Notes: generated by a model from the sequence alone, not told the origin. A stretch of DNA of 64,000 nucleotides from Pleurotus ostreatus/Saccharomyces cerevisiae fusant (GCA_024196135.1 JAMQCK010000032.1:1-64000); one strand, 5' to 3'; shown: positions 1 through 10,686, counted from the stretch's first letter. A program made the numbers and translations.

Positions 1-14
1 CCAAGCAGGTCACA

Positions 15-63
15 TGACCTCAACTCTAGGAATCGCTTATGTAACTTCCTAGAGTTGAGGTCA
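15..63. repeat. Perfect 18-bp inverted repeat (hairpin)
   Basis: Bases 15-32 are the exact reverse complement of bases 46-63, separated by a 13-base loop. Shorter, imperfect pairing extends outward. The structure could be the core of a small palindromic element or one end of a miniature inverted-repeat element cut by the window edge. No coding capacity or target-site duplication can be assigned. Confidence 0.8.
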
Positions 64-130
64 CCTGACTTTTCCCCACGCTTTGCCCGGGTGGGCCCGT
101 ACATACGCGTGTACCTACCTTTCTTTTCCC

Positions 131-304
131 TCAGTCGCTATCTCACTAGCAGGAAGACTGAGGGTATGTTATTCACTTACTATACTCATACTATTTACTA
201 ACTGTACTTTAGTCTTGCGCGTCCTGCGCTTCTTTAGGTATGAATATCAGTCGCTATCTCACTAGCAGGAAGACTGAGGTCTTGCGCGTCCTGCGCTTCT
301 TTAG
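131..304 (+). repeat. Duplicated segment: first copy interrupted by an intron-like 49-bp insert, second copy continuous
   Basis: Block A (132-163) and block B (213-237) recur as 248-279 and 280-304, where they are directly joined. In the first copy they are separated by bases 164-212. That insert starts gtatgt, contains TACTAAC at 196-202 and ends ttag, so it has all three signals of a spliceosomal intron. The second copy is therefore identical to the spliced product of the first. Block A also carries an 8-bp inverted repeat at its ends (CCTCAGTC/GACTGAGG). No protein family was recognised in either copy. Confidence 0.85.
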
Positions 305-1084
305 CTCGTGAAAGTAGTCGGGCGGTACTCACAGCGAAAGGGGGACACACGAAGTACTAGTTTACTTAGCATATGGTATCTTCTGCATACATGGTTATTG
401 ACGCGAGCCAGGAGCCAAACAATTCACAACATGGACCACCAGTCTGATGCCCAAAATTTTTTCGTGGCTGGGAGTATGTACCCTGTAGCTCATCAAGGAG
501 GCCAGCTCAGATCAAGGAGGCCAGCTCAGAGGGGTATACAGGCCATGCAATGCATCCACTAAAAAGAAAAAAAGTACCTCAAACCTAACAACTATAGTTC
601 ACAGCAACATTGAAGGCACTCATTCAGTACACAAGTCCATTATGCTAGTCCATCAAAACAAAGTGAGATGTTATGAATATTATACAATATACATATCTAG
701 AAACTGGACATCAGTACACCTTACAACTTCATCAGTGGTAAGATTGACGAACAGTAAGTACGTCATCGCTTGCCCAAGACACCAATCACTATCACCACCA
801 CGAGATCAGCCCGTCCATGCCTACTGAGCCCACCTCCACCGGGCGTGCCCTCGGAAGACTCGCATAGAAGTACGTGGCATATAGGTCATGTCGCAGACTC
901 GAGCATGCAATCCATGCCTGTGCGAGCGAGTGTCGTTAGCGGCGCTAAGCATGCATCTAATAAGGCGATGCAAGCGAAGGCAACCTGCATGGATGTCAGC
1001 TGTGTTGCGAGATTTGATACATGCACGAAGAAAAGACGCGCACTCACAGTATTAAATATCTCATCCTCACCACCTATGGCAGTA
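305..1084. other. No gene recognised (3' flank of the casein kinase gene)
   Basis: Apart from the 19-bp tandem repeat, the stretch holds only short open frames with no family resemblance. The part next to 1085 is probably the 3' untranslated region of the casein kinase gene on the minus strand. An additional C-terminal exon of that kinase here cannot be excluded. Confidence 0.5.
492..529. repeat. Tandem 19-bp direct repeat (2 copies)
   Basis: Two identical adjacent copies of atcaaggaggccagctcag, at 492-510 and 511-529. They are not inside any recognised gene. Confidence 0.9.
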
Positions 1085-2330
1085 CTACCGCCTTCGTGCA
1101 TCGCACGCTGCGCAGATACGTGCGCCGCCGCTAGTTCCGGCATGCCCCCCAGCTATGGTCGCACTCCGTCGGGAATGCTGCCCCCTTGGTCCGGGTACAG
1201 TCCAGTCAAACACCCCGTCGTACTCGATCCCCGCACGCGAAGCGAGCCCACGGAAGAGCGAACGCAGGCCTGCGTAATCCGGCAAGTCGTCAAACTCCAG
1301 GCCACGAGCGTAGCGGAATAGCACATCAAACTCTGGCGGTAGGCCGGCGGTGAGGAGGGGTTCGGCTGCTAGTTTTGCGTCGCGTGTCGCGTCCCATGTC
1401 GCCGTCACGGGATCGTAATGGGAGGGGTCGGGATGGCCAGGAGGTGCTTCTGGTGGCGGTCGAATTTTGCGCCAGGGAAGGCTGCCGCGAAGGAAGTAGA
1501 TGAGCATATACGCGAGGGACTCAAGGTCATCACGCCGCGACGCCTCTGTATTTTGTTACTTAGCGAAAGGGGATGATCGAAGCCGCGTAGCACGCACCGA
1601 CACCAAAGTGTGTGTTGATGGCCGCGAAAAGGGAGGTGCCAACGCCGTGCACGTCGTCTTGCTTGTATGGTATGTGCGCGCATGTCCTTGGATCGCGGTA
1701 TTTCTTCGCGAGGCCGAAATCGATGACCTAAACTCCTGTCAGGAACCGACGCGGGCCGAATGATACAACACGCACATTGACAAGGTGAGATGCCTTCCCG
1801 GTACCCATCACAAAATTTGCGGGCTTAACGTCGCGGTGAACGAAGTGGTGAGAGTGTATGAACTCTATGCGCGAGAGCTGCCGAGGACGGCATCAGTCGA
1901 AGTTGAACGCTTGAAAGGCGAGCCACTCACCAACTGATCGGTGAGTAACAGGACGGTCTTCAGACTGAAGTGCCGGTTGCACATCTTGAAGAGGTCTTCT
2001 AGGGATGGGCCAAGAAGGTCTATGACGAGGACGTTGTAGTCGCCTTGCTTGCCCGAGTACATGATCCACGGAACGCCAGGACCGCCCATGAGCGTCTTGT
2101 AAATCTTGCTCTCTTGCTTGAGGGGCGAGTGCTTGGCGACTGCTGGCTCCAGCTTAATTGCGACCTCCTTGCCAGCGACGGTGTGGACTCCCAAGAACAC
2201 AGTCCCTGACAAGCGCGCGTCAACCGCCACGAACTGGTAAGAGGATGCAGAATGACGCACCACATCCGCCCATAGCGATCTCCTCTTGTAGGCTGTACCG
2301 CCCGCCAACTTGAAGCGCGCGACTGTCCAT
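1085..2330 (-). CDS. Casein kinase 1 family serine/threonine kinase
   Basis: Splicing joins at least four exons into one CK1 catalytic domain. The first exon reads [14 protein letters not shown] and gives a glycine loop with the order GGCGTVFLG, followed by the ATP lysine in VAIKLE. The next exon carries [10 protein letters not shown] and LLLTDQL, and after an intron comes [15 protein letters not shown]. The catalytic loop is HRDVKPANF. After another intron come the DFG segment ([13 protein letters not shown]), the CK1 signature near INTHFGV, and [20 protein letters not shown]. The end of the kinase fold is [11 protein letters not shown]1 enzymes phosphorylate primed or acidic serine/threonine sites in trafficking, repair and cell-cycle control. 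Two positions differ from the usual family: the glycine loop (GGCGTV rather than GxGxFG) and Ala for Asp in KPxN. The stop at 1085-1087 follows a short tail, whose exact splicing is uncertain. The start at 2330 is chosen because its frame runs straight into the glycine loop. Confidence 0.88.
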
Positions 2331-2734
2331 CGGAGGCGTCAAGGGGCAACGAAGTGGTTGAACGGAGCACGGCGGGATTTCCTCAACAGGTCCATTACCC
2401 GTCGCGTGTTTATTAGTCAGCTACACGTGATGTCATGTTGATGTCGCGTTCATGTCGCTCGCGAGCCGCACGAGGAGGGCTTGACACGTCTGCCTGGGCG
2501 CATCTGCAATTACCTCTTCATGATGCATAGCATGTAATGACAGTGTCCATGTTGAGAACTGAGGAAGCAATGAACAAGTCGATTGTTCCCGAACAACGCG
2601 CAAATTATTGTGATCAAGACAAGTCCGCTTTGGTATACGTTCCCTTTACAGGGAAATTATAGACGATATAGCAGGATATCAGATACGATCATCGTGCAAG
2701 CACAGGCAACGCGAGAAACACGCGAACTGACGCG

Positions 2735-4608
2735 TCATACGCTAAAGAAAGGTTGCTCCGCCTGCTGCTGCTGTGGTTGCTGCTGCTGCTGTTGCATCGC
2801 GAACGGGTTGTGCGACGCGCCCGTCTGCTGCGCGATAATGTTCCGACCTGCTGCATTTCCATATCTAAGAACGGCGTCAGCTACCCTCGAACCGAAAAAA
2901 ACGAAGGATGGCACATACCTCAATGCGCCAACATTGCCGAAAGTATCCTGCCCATCATCGCGATTCGCAAACAAGGTTGCTAGGCGCTCGTTCTCGTTCT
3001 CGCGCGTCTTCACCTTGATACCCTGCCCGCCGGGCTGTGGCGATGGTGACGGACCAGGTGACGGGCTCATACCACCGAACGACGGCGGCTGAGAATTGTT
3101 GTCGTACGTGCCCTGCAAATTGAACGAAGGTGGGGAAAGCGTGTTACTTGGCGGCGGCGACTGCGCCGAAGGCGATGGCGCGAAAGGGTTGTTTGACCTG
3201 TGACCCTTTTAGCTTGCGTGTTCGGCCCGATGCAGACGCGTCAACTCACCCCATGCCAGTCGGCTGCGCCATGAGGAACGGCTGCTGCTGCTGCGCTTGC
3301 TGTTGCTGCTGCAGCAGCATCTGCTGCCGCAACCACTCTTCCTGCTGCTGCTGCTGTTGTTGCTGCTGAAGCATTGCTTGCTGCCTCATCCATTCTTCCT
3401 GCTGCTGCTGGCGCATCCACTCTTCCTGTTGCTGCTGTTGCTGCTGCTGCAGGAGGAGCTGCTGCTGTTGCATCTCCATTTGTTGTTGATATGGATTGAA
3501 CGAGGTGAACTGAGGTTGGATGAACTGAGGCGCAGCTGTGAATTGAGGCTGTAAGCCAGTCGCGTACGGTGCGGGATCGAGCATATTGGGGAAGGGATTG
3601 CTATTGGGTCTGCAGAGCCAGAGTTTCAGCGTCGACTGACTTGATAGGTTTATGCACTCACTGGTCCTGCGTGTCATCGAACAAAGAGCGTGCGTTGGAG
3701 TCGTCAACAGCCCTCGCCCGCTTTTCCTCCTCTTCCTTGCTAAGACGAATCGCCTCCTGCAGTTCGCGCTCCTCTGCCTTCAAACGGTCCTGAGCGAGAC
3801 TCCGTTTGCTCTCCTCAATTGCATGCCGCAGTTCATCCTCCTCCCGACGCGGACGCCGTTGATCCCGCCGTACGTCGTTCTCATCGGGTTCGTCGTCGTC
3901 GGCTCCACCAGGAACCCGCAGCATGCGGTCGCGCATACTGGCCCGGGCGCGTCGCTCTTCACGTAGCCGACCCTCGTCCGAAAGCAAGTTCGTGATATCC
4001 TTCGCCTTTTGACGGACGTTGGCGCCTTGATCCTTGCCTTCCTCGTCGATGTACTGGAACTCCTTGAGTGTCTTGATCACGTACATGTTGTCCTTGAAGT
4101 AGATGACGACGTTCTCGGACCCTTGATGTAGGCAATAGTCGATGACGGTGAGAGACTGTGAGGATAGGTGAGGCACAGCGACAGCAATGCATGCGATAGC
4201 AACGTACCTTGAAAACATGGCGCCAATTCTTTCCCTTGTCGTTCAAGCGCTTGTCCAACATCTCCATGATCTCGACGAAGTCTTGCCTGAGGAGCATTGC
4301 TGGGTCAGGGGGACGGTAGACCCATAGAGTACAGGCCACATACTGGTTGTAGGTCATTTGCGCAATCTCGTTCATCTGCGTGCCCGATGGGCCCCATCTG
4401 CACGAATATTAGTATAATGAACATGTCCATGGGCGAGGGGACACTTACGGGTCGTTCGACGTCGCTTCCCGAACCTATTGGAGTTTCATTGAGCAAACGC
4501 CCTTTCCTACAGCACGCAAGTCAGACGACGCACCTTCGCTTGTACATCCGAGTAACCCTTCGTGTAGTTCTTTGCGACGCGCAAAGCGCCCTTTCCAAAA
4601 TGCTGCAT
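2735..4608 (-). CDS. Epsin (ENTH domain, UIMs, NPF motifs, poly-Q)
   Basis: The protein begins MQHFGKGALRVAKNYTKGYS and continues into an ENTH domain (NEIAQMTYNQ, MEMLDKRLNDKGKNWRHV, VIDYCLHQGSENVV, LKEFQYIDEEGKDQG), which binds phosphoinositides and bends membrane at endocytic sites. Two ubiquitin-interacting motifs follow (EDELRHAIEESKRSL and ERELQEAIRLSKEEEE). A glutamine-rich region encoded by CAG-type repeats comes next. NPF motifs, which bind EH-domain partners, appear as SNPFPN, NNPFAP and HNPFAM. The order matches yeast Ent1/Ent2 and animal epsins. The gene has several short introns, and the first exon is short and ends after DVQAK. It is divergent from the p24 gene, with about 260 bp between start codons. 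A C-terminal clathrin box was not seen. Confidence 0.92.
3285..3475 (-). repeat. CAG/CTG-rich poly-glutamine tract in the epsin gene
   Basis: The plus strand is a run of ctg/ttg triplets that read as glutamine codons on the coding strand. They are interrupted by EEWMRQ and EEWLRQ units, which recur three times and suggest expansion of a Q-plus-EEW(M/L)R module. A shorter glutamine tract sits near the C terminus (about 2757-2800). Confidence 0.85.
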
Positions 4609-4867
4609 ACTGAACTATGCCGGCCTCTTCCCAGAAGAGTACGCGACGATGTTTGGTTGAGGCCTGATGAGCGCCTCCGCAGGAAGCCCGTTCCCCGGCG
4701 CAGTCGTTCCACGTTGCTGGCATACTCCGGCCCGATCCCGCCGCCACGTCCTCGGACACGTGCGCGCGCCCTGGCTCTCCTTCTCATTCCAAGTTCGTCG
4801 TCGGTCAAGTTGCGTGGCTGGTTCTGCCCTCTTCGTCTGCGTCCCCTAGATTCTGGACTTTCACACA

Positions 4868-5877
4868 ATGGCACGGACGCTCCCTTCTCTTCTCGGCTTT
4901 GCTAGCATGCTGCTTCTCCTGCTCCCGGCTGTCAGCGCGACTGCGTTCACCACGACTATCAGCGCCAATGAGCGACTCTGCTTCTATGCAGATGTGGACA
5001 AGCCCAAGGAGAAGATTGGCTTCTACTTTGCCGTGCAAGCTGGTGGATCTTTCGATATCAACTACGAGGTTACGAACCCGGCGGGAAAGGCGCGTGCTGG
5101 AGTTCGCGCATATACTACTTCTCTAATCGAGTTATAGGTTCTTCTGAGTGGCAAGGGCGAGCGCCAGGGTGACTACGTGCTAACCGCGAATACTGTCGGT
5201 GCGTCAGTCCTCTGATTCCCCTTGCGCGTCTCACGCAGTACCTCAGGCGAATACTCCTTCTGCTTCGAGAATGACATGAGCACGCTCACCGAGAAGCTCA
5301 TCGATTTCGACATCATGGTGGAAAGCGAGCCTCGGAAAGAGGTATGCCATCCTTTGCACCTCCCTTCCCCTTTCCAACCGCATGTCTTTGTAGGCCCCCG
5401 CAAAGCCCGGTCAAATCAGCGAGCACAGCAGCCCACTTGAGGAGAGCATCTTTCGGTTGAACGGCATGCTAATGAACATCAAGCGGACCCAGAAGCAGTA
5501 CGTACCGACTCTTGTCTGACAACTCCCTCGTGCTCTGCGCTGTACATTAATCAGCTCCTTAGCTTCCACACTCGCGAACGCAGAGGATTCTCCATCGTCG
5601 AGTCCACGCAAAAGTCAGTCGTCCGCCCGTCCCTTCCCTGCGTCTGGTGTACTTACCCCTCCTCAGCAAGCTCTTCTGGTACGCCGTCTTCGAGAGCTTG
5701 GGCATCGTCGCAATGGCTATGTAAGTATTCTCTTCACTCCAGCATTCATCATTGCCTGGCCGCAACTTTGCTCTGTCACTCATCGTCTTGGTGCACTGGG
5801 CTGACCCTCCTTTCAGCTTCCAGGTGTACGTCCTCCAGACGTTCTTCACCAAGACAGGGAGGAAGTACAATGTATAA
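4868..5877 (+). CDS. p24 family (emp24/gp25L, GOLD domain) ER-Golgi cargo receptor
   Basis: The start at 4868 gives a clear signal peptide (MARTLPSLLGFASMLLLLLP) followed by a GOLD domain. That domain has the two cysteines typical of p24 proteins (ERLCFYADVDKPKEKIGFYF and GEYSFCFENDMS). A juxtamembrane coiled-coil region contains FRLNGMLMNIKRTQK. The C-terminal exons encode the membrane span and tail KLFWYAVFESLGIVAMAIFQ, ending LQTFFTKTGRKYNV. The FF pair in the tail is the usual COPII-binding feature; a classic KKXX signal is absent. p24 proteins cycle in COPI/COPII vesicles and select cargo such as GPI-anchored proteins. The subfamily (gamma-like, Erp type) is an inference. The first intron seems to need a GC donor (after NPAGK) to keep frame, which is uncommon. 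Confidence 0.9.
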
Positions 5878-6315
5878 TGCCGATGTACACCTTCCACGTC
5901 GGAGCCTCATTGTGCCCATTACGACGGTGCATGTACTTACTCGGAGAGCGTATTTATTGACATGTCCAAAATCGAGCTGACTTCGGGAATCTCGCTGGAT
6001 TGCGTGCTCCTCTGACCCAGCAAGCACCCATGGCCAAGAGATGTATGAATCAACGCAAGTCGTTAATGACCCTAAACCCCGTCTTTCACAACGCTGAGAC
6101 GCGTGACCTTCAGCTGCGTTCGATGACTTCGCCACTGCATCAGAAGTCCACAATCCAACTTGTATAGAAAAATAAAGGAAACCCTCAGAGTACGGATACA
6201 CGGATGGCAGCATACAGTAACAACGAACAAACATGTACAGAATGTACACATGAGCACATCGACTTCAGAAACAGATACTCGACAGTCCTTCCTTCATTAT
6301 TGGTCGTCGTTAGAC
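5878..6315. other. Convergent 3' region between p24 and BAR genes
   Basis: The genes on both sides point into this stretch, so it should hold two 3' untranslated regions and polyadenylation sites. An AATAAA-like run (aaaaataaagg) occurs near 6168-6178 on the plus strand. Nothing coding was recognised. Confidence 0.5.
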
Positions 6316-7604
6316 TTACTGATCGCGAGTCTTCCTGCGAAGTCGTCAGAGAACTGTCCGGAGCAATGAACAGACAACAAGCCAACCGAAAGAACAGCAC
6401 AAACGCAGGCACAAGTTGCTCACCTGTACTCGCCCTCGGCAGCGACAGTGAGCTCCTCAATCTCACCCTGAACCGTGCTCAGCGCCTCCGCAGCAGATGC
6501 GAAGAACGTCAGCTAGCGAAACGTTAGTAGGATGACAAACACCGGTCTCAAAGGCCCGTACCTGTGCCTTGACGAGTTCATTGATATTCTTGATGGGTTC
6601 GGGCTGGTTGACAGGTCAGCTTTGGCTGGCAATGAATCGTGTGAGAGGCAATACATACGTTCTCGAGGACAGTCTTCATGAGCGTGATAGCAACCTCGGT
6701 CTTCTGCACCAGGTCATCCTCCGCGTTCTCGACCTCGAGACGGGCATGCTCCTGTCGTGCCGGGTTCGCGTTTTTCAAGCTGTCGTCGATATCAATCAGC
6801 TCGCGCTCTACGCAACGAACGCGTCACCTACCTCTGCTTCGCAGCATCGAGCTCGAGACGGCTGGCCTTGACCGCCTGGCGAGCCTTCATTGCGACAGCA
6901 ATCGAGGTGTTCAGAGTCGTCTGCCACGGGTGAAGGAAGCCCTGCTGGATAGCCGCATCCTGCTCAAGCCTTGCGCTCGCAATCTTGTCCCAGCCGGCCG
7001 CATACAGCCCAAGGCTCTTCGCGAGGCGGTCTTCAGTGCCTCCGGGGGCGTCCTGGAGCGTAGTCGCTGCGGTAGTTGCCGCCCTTCCAAGAGCGTGCGG
7101 GAGTGTCTTGTGCTGATGCTGCGGGGGCGTCACCGGTGGCGGAACGTTGACTGTGCCCTTCAGGTTTGTCGCCGCGAAGTTCTGGATGCCGAAGCCGATG
7201 GAGGTAGAGAGCTCGGTGAGCGACTCCTGGATGTGCACCGGGTAGTCATATGTCTCGGCCTCGTACACCTTGGTGATCCTACGCGGGGGGTTAGTTGGTT
7301 AAGGTCAGTATCGCTATAGATACGCGTACTTTAGGACGGCGAGATGCGCGGCGCGGAGCGCGTCCACTCTGGCTTCAAGATCCTTGTATTCTGGGGTCGA
7401 TCAGAACCATCCCCCCAGCCACAGAGTCGCCCGCGAAAGCGCACCTTGCGGCAGCTCAGTGATCTCATCTGCAGCAACCTGGCCGAGGCGCTCCCTCGTC
7501 GCTTGCACGGACGAGTTGAAGCCCTTCGCAAGCTTGTTGCCCGCCTGGCCAAAGTTGATGGAGCCAATGCTGCTCTGGATCTTGTGCCAGCCTTCCATGT
7601 TCAT
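6316..7604 (-). CDS. BAR-domain protein (Gvp36/Mug137-like)
   Basis: The protein starts MNMEGWHKIQSSIGSINFGQ and is alpha-helical throughout. Recognisable segments are YEAETYDYPVHIQESLTELS, LGLYAAGWDKIASARLEQD, HPWQTTLNTSIAVAMKARQA, ARQEHARLEVENAEDDLVQK and LTFFASAAEALSTVQGEIEE. Order and length fit fungal BAR proteins of the Gvp36 type, which bind curved membranes at the Golgi and endosomes. There are five or so exons. The exact stop is ambiguous: without splicing the frame ends at about 6420 (after GEYR), and using the next intron it ends RKTRDQ at 6316. Its start codon lies only 143 bp from that of the divergent uS10m gene. Confidence 0.75.
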
Positions 7605-7747
7605 CGAGATGATAGCGCGTTGAAGCGTGCACTGCGCTGCGACTGATGTCCGCGACCGGTGCTCGGCGTCGACCGCCGCTTTCCCACGCCTGCCCAAGCG
7701 CGCTCCGCCCAAACTTTTCCGCATCCGGCTTTCCAGTCGCGTCGACA
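7605..7747. promoter_or_regulatory. Compact divergent promoter (BAR gene / uS10m)
   Basis: Only 143 bp separate the two start codons, so both core promoters and both 5' leaders must lie here or overlap coding sequence. No TATA box is evident. Confidence 0.6.
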
Positions 7748-9049
7748 ATGCTCAGTGCCCTCGTCTGCCGTGCCCCTCAGGTCGCAGCCGCCCACCTGAA
7801 GGGTAGCGTAGCTACGGTGATACGGAGACAGTATGCTAAACCCTCGTGCGTATGCTCCAGCTTCCCTCACGTACCTCCCTGATGTACGTGCTAGAAACCA
7901 GCAGCCGGACGAGGTCTCCATAGAAGAGTACGTCCTAGGAATGCCAGTCATAGAACATCTTCTAACCTTAGGACAGCATAATGAGACGATATCAGCAAGG
8001 TCTCATCAAGGGAGAACCCCTCATAGCCGACGAAGAGATCGCCGACATGCGCAAGGCTAATGAGGAGTTCTCCGCCCACATGTGAGTTCTTGCCCACCCC
8101 TTTACTTCGTAATGAACTGAACTTTGACAGCGAGGGCACTGTGGACAAGCTTCTGAGGTATGTAACTTCCACATGTCACTGAATGCCTACTCATATCACT
8201 CAGAGAGGCCGACTCGTCTGTACCTCGTCCCGTCGACCTCAAGGGCCCTCAACGAATGGGCAACAACGAGCTCGAACTGTTTGGCCGGACAGACTTGTGC
8301 GTTACTATCGCTCTTCCTCCCTTCCCCTTATACTTATGCATGCACTCGCCTCCAGTGCCGCACCCGAGACCACCACCCGCGCGCCCGGCGCTCCCTACAC
8401 TCCGTCGTCATCCCTCCCTGTCGAATTTCAAGACCCCTCTCGCCTTCCCGTCCGCGTAACTCGCCACTTCTGGCGCAGCCCCTTCACTGAGCTCGAATAC
8501 GCTGCCGCTCATGTCCCTGGTCGCTCTGTCCAGCAGCCCTTCTTTCACCCTCGGCCGGACCGCGTCCCAGTCGCCTCCATCCAGTTCGCCGGCCACAACC
8601 CCGAGTCGCTCGAGCTCTTCACTCACTTCGCCACGCACGCTGCATACAGCCTGGGCATCCCGTGCTCACGGCCCGCGCGTCTCCCGACGCAGCGCAGCAT
8701 GTGGACGGTGATCAAGAGTCCATTCGTGCACAAGAAGAGTCAGGAGAATTTCGAGCGGAAGACGCACAAGCGGGTGATCAAGGCATGGGACGCGGATGGC
8801 GAGGTCGTGAGGCGTTGGGCGGCATACCTCCGGAAGCACGCCATGGGTGGTGTGGGCATGCGCGTCACTATGTGGGACAGGCTACCTCTACACCCGGAGG
8901 GCTCAACACAGAGTGTTGCGGAGCAGTCCCTGGAGGCGCTGGAGAGGAGCAAGCGGCAAACACCCAAGGAGCAGATTCGCGCGCTCGGCGAGGAGATTCT
9001 GCGGGAGGAGTTGAAGACCGGCGCTCATGTCAACTCCAAGTTGGTCTAA
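7748..9049 (+). CDS. RSM10: Mitochondrial small-subunit ribosomal protein uS10m
   Basis: The large last exon encodes the uS10 fold. Segments include ASIQFAGHNPESLELFTHFA, then ATHAAYSLGIPCSRPARLPT, QRSMWTVIKSPFVHKKSQEN and FERKTHKRVIKAWDADGEVV. It ends HAMGGVGMRVTMWDRLPL plus a charged C-terminal extension. The N terminus (MLSALVCRAPQVAAAHLKGS, rich in Arg, Ala and Ser) looks like a mitochondrial presequence. Three to four small exons carry an extra segment (MRRYQQGLIKGEPLIADEEI, KANEEFSAHIEGTVDKLL) and join in frame to the uS10 exon. Fungal uS10m proteins often have N-terminal extensions. Joining the early exons to the S10 exon rests on frame and splice signals; two separate genes are less likely. 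Confidence 0.85.
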
Positions 9050-9252
9050 AGTATACTATGGCTAGTGGCATGTTACTTGCGGTGTCGCACTATGGCATTC
9101 AGACGCACCCCACTTCATTGCCTGGCAGTTGTCTGACGAGATGAGTATACAGCGCGCAAGGTTTGTATGCATGAGGTCCTATCTGGCTAACATCCTCCTG
9201 GCTACAAGTACAGTGTTACGATTCCCTTCTCAGCGTACGTGTTCTTCACCCT

Positions 9253-10200
9253 TCACGATAGATTCGCCAACACCGTCTTCGCATCCGTGATCGTCAACTC
9301 GCCAGGGTTCTGCTCGACGATGACCGATTCGACGGTGCCCTCCTTGGTGGTGATAATCACGTAGCGCTGGAAAAGATTAGCATTTTTACTCTGCTCTACA
9401 AGTCTGTGAATAGGATGGTCCTCATAACTCACCTTGCTACGAGGCCCACCGAGCAACGGCGTCGCGTCGAAGAGCAAACCGACTGAAGCCGTCCACAAGC
9501 CTTGGTCGTCCGCAATGAATTTGACGGCTGCAAAGCAAGTTAGACAAGCAATTCTCAGTGAGAACGTCAGGCCCACTCACGGGAGGGCTTGTCACCCTTG
9601 AGATTGTCTTCCCAAGCCCTGTGAGACGCTTCAATATCGGTTGCACGGATATCCTATTCTCCAATATGTGCCATATGCAAAAAGGCAACCTACTTTACGG
9701 TGAATGCATCGTTGACCGCAACAATGTAGATCTCGTCGACACCCTTCTCCTTGAAGCGCTCGAAGTTCTCAATGTAGCCGGGGACCTGGGCATGGCATGT
9801 GCCGCTAGGGGTCCTTCGTCAGCATCTCCGGTCATGTCGTGGTGGAGGTCATCCTGAAGAGCAGAGGACTCCACTCACGTCCATGCGCCTGGTACTCCGA
9901 CCTATACACCAGTCAATTTCTCATCGTGTACAGCAAGTCCATAGCACTCACAATGACTACTCGCTTTCCCTCAAAGGGCCCAAGTTCAAAGGCCGAGCTG
10001 GGGTCTGCAGATCCCGAGGCCTTGACCTACAGGCGCATATACTCGTCAACCATTGACTTGTCGGGTCCCTGCCAGCTACGCACCTTCGCGCCCTTGCCCG
10101 GCTTCGGGAGCTCTTGGCCAGGCTTGATCTGCGCTGCAGCAAATAGCGATGCAACAGCGCTATGTGCGGCGTGTGCAACCGGGGCAACGATAGAAGACAT
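9253..10200 (-). CDS. Peroxiredoxin (Prx5/Ahp1 type)
   Basis: The N terminus (MSSIVAPVAHAAHSAVASLF) runs into AAAQIKPGQELPKPGKGAK. Exons then encode FELGPFEGKRVVI and VGVPGAWTGTCHAQVPGY, which holds the peroxidatic cysteine in the family motif P-G-x-x-T-x-x-C. Further segments are IENFERFKEKGVDEIYIVAV, KFIADDQGLWTASVGLLFDA and VIITTKEGTVESVIVEQNPG. The protein ends TDAKTVLANLS. It reduces hydrogen and organic peroxides using thioredoxin or glutathione. The N-terminal Ala/Ser-rich stretch could be a weak mitochondrial signal. Five or six short introns are present, and the 3' end is convergent with uS10m. Confidence 0.92.
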
Positions 10201-10686
10201 GGTTCAGCTTGAGTTGTCTTTGAGGGGAGGCAAGACGCAAGCAGGCAATAGTGGGGAACCCGCTCAGCATCGACGCGTCGACATAAGTACTCGACGCGCG
10301 CCATGCCTGACGTCACCAATGAACGCGTTCGTCGCCTTCGACATCCTTCCTGAAGGTGGCGAGCTTTGCTCGACTTCACAATGGTCATCCCAATCAAGAA
10401 AGCGGTTCAAGGAAGCATAGCACAATCATCACTGGGCCTCCCAATACCACAATCTATTATATAGAATTAGAACAACAGACAAAGGAGCGTAGTCGTAAGA
10501 GATAGAGAACGGACGAAAGAAGTCTCCAGAGAATGCGCGCATGGTTTGACGTAGATGAGCGAGCGTTCCGCAAACAAGAATCAGGCGAACAGAAGTGAAT
10601 GGGTATAACAACGGTCGAAGAACAGGCAGGCAGTCGTAGTACGAAGTCGACAAGAAGCGCAATCCCGATTGATGCGCTGCATGCGT
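10201..10686. other. Intergenic: peroxiredoxin 5' region and septin 3' region
   Basis: Both flanking genes are on the minus strand. The part near 10200 should be the peroxiredoxin promoter and the part near 10687 the septin 3' untranslated region. No gene, TATA box or repeat was recognised. Confidence 0.5.

Noticed and set aside
770..1321. 183-residue open frame on the plus strand
   Set aside because: It overlaps the casein kinase C-terminal exon in antisense, has no family resemblance, and its composition reflects the complement of the kinase codons.
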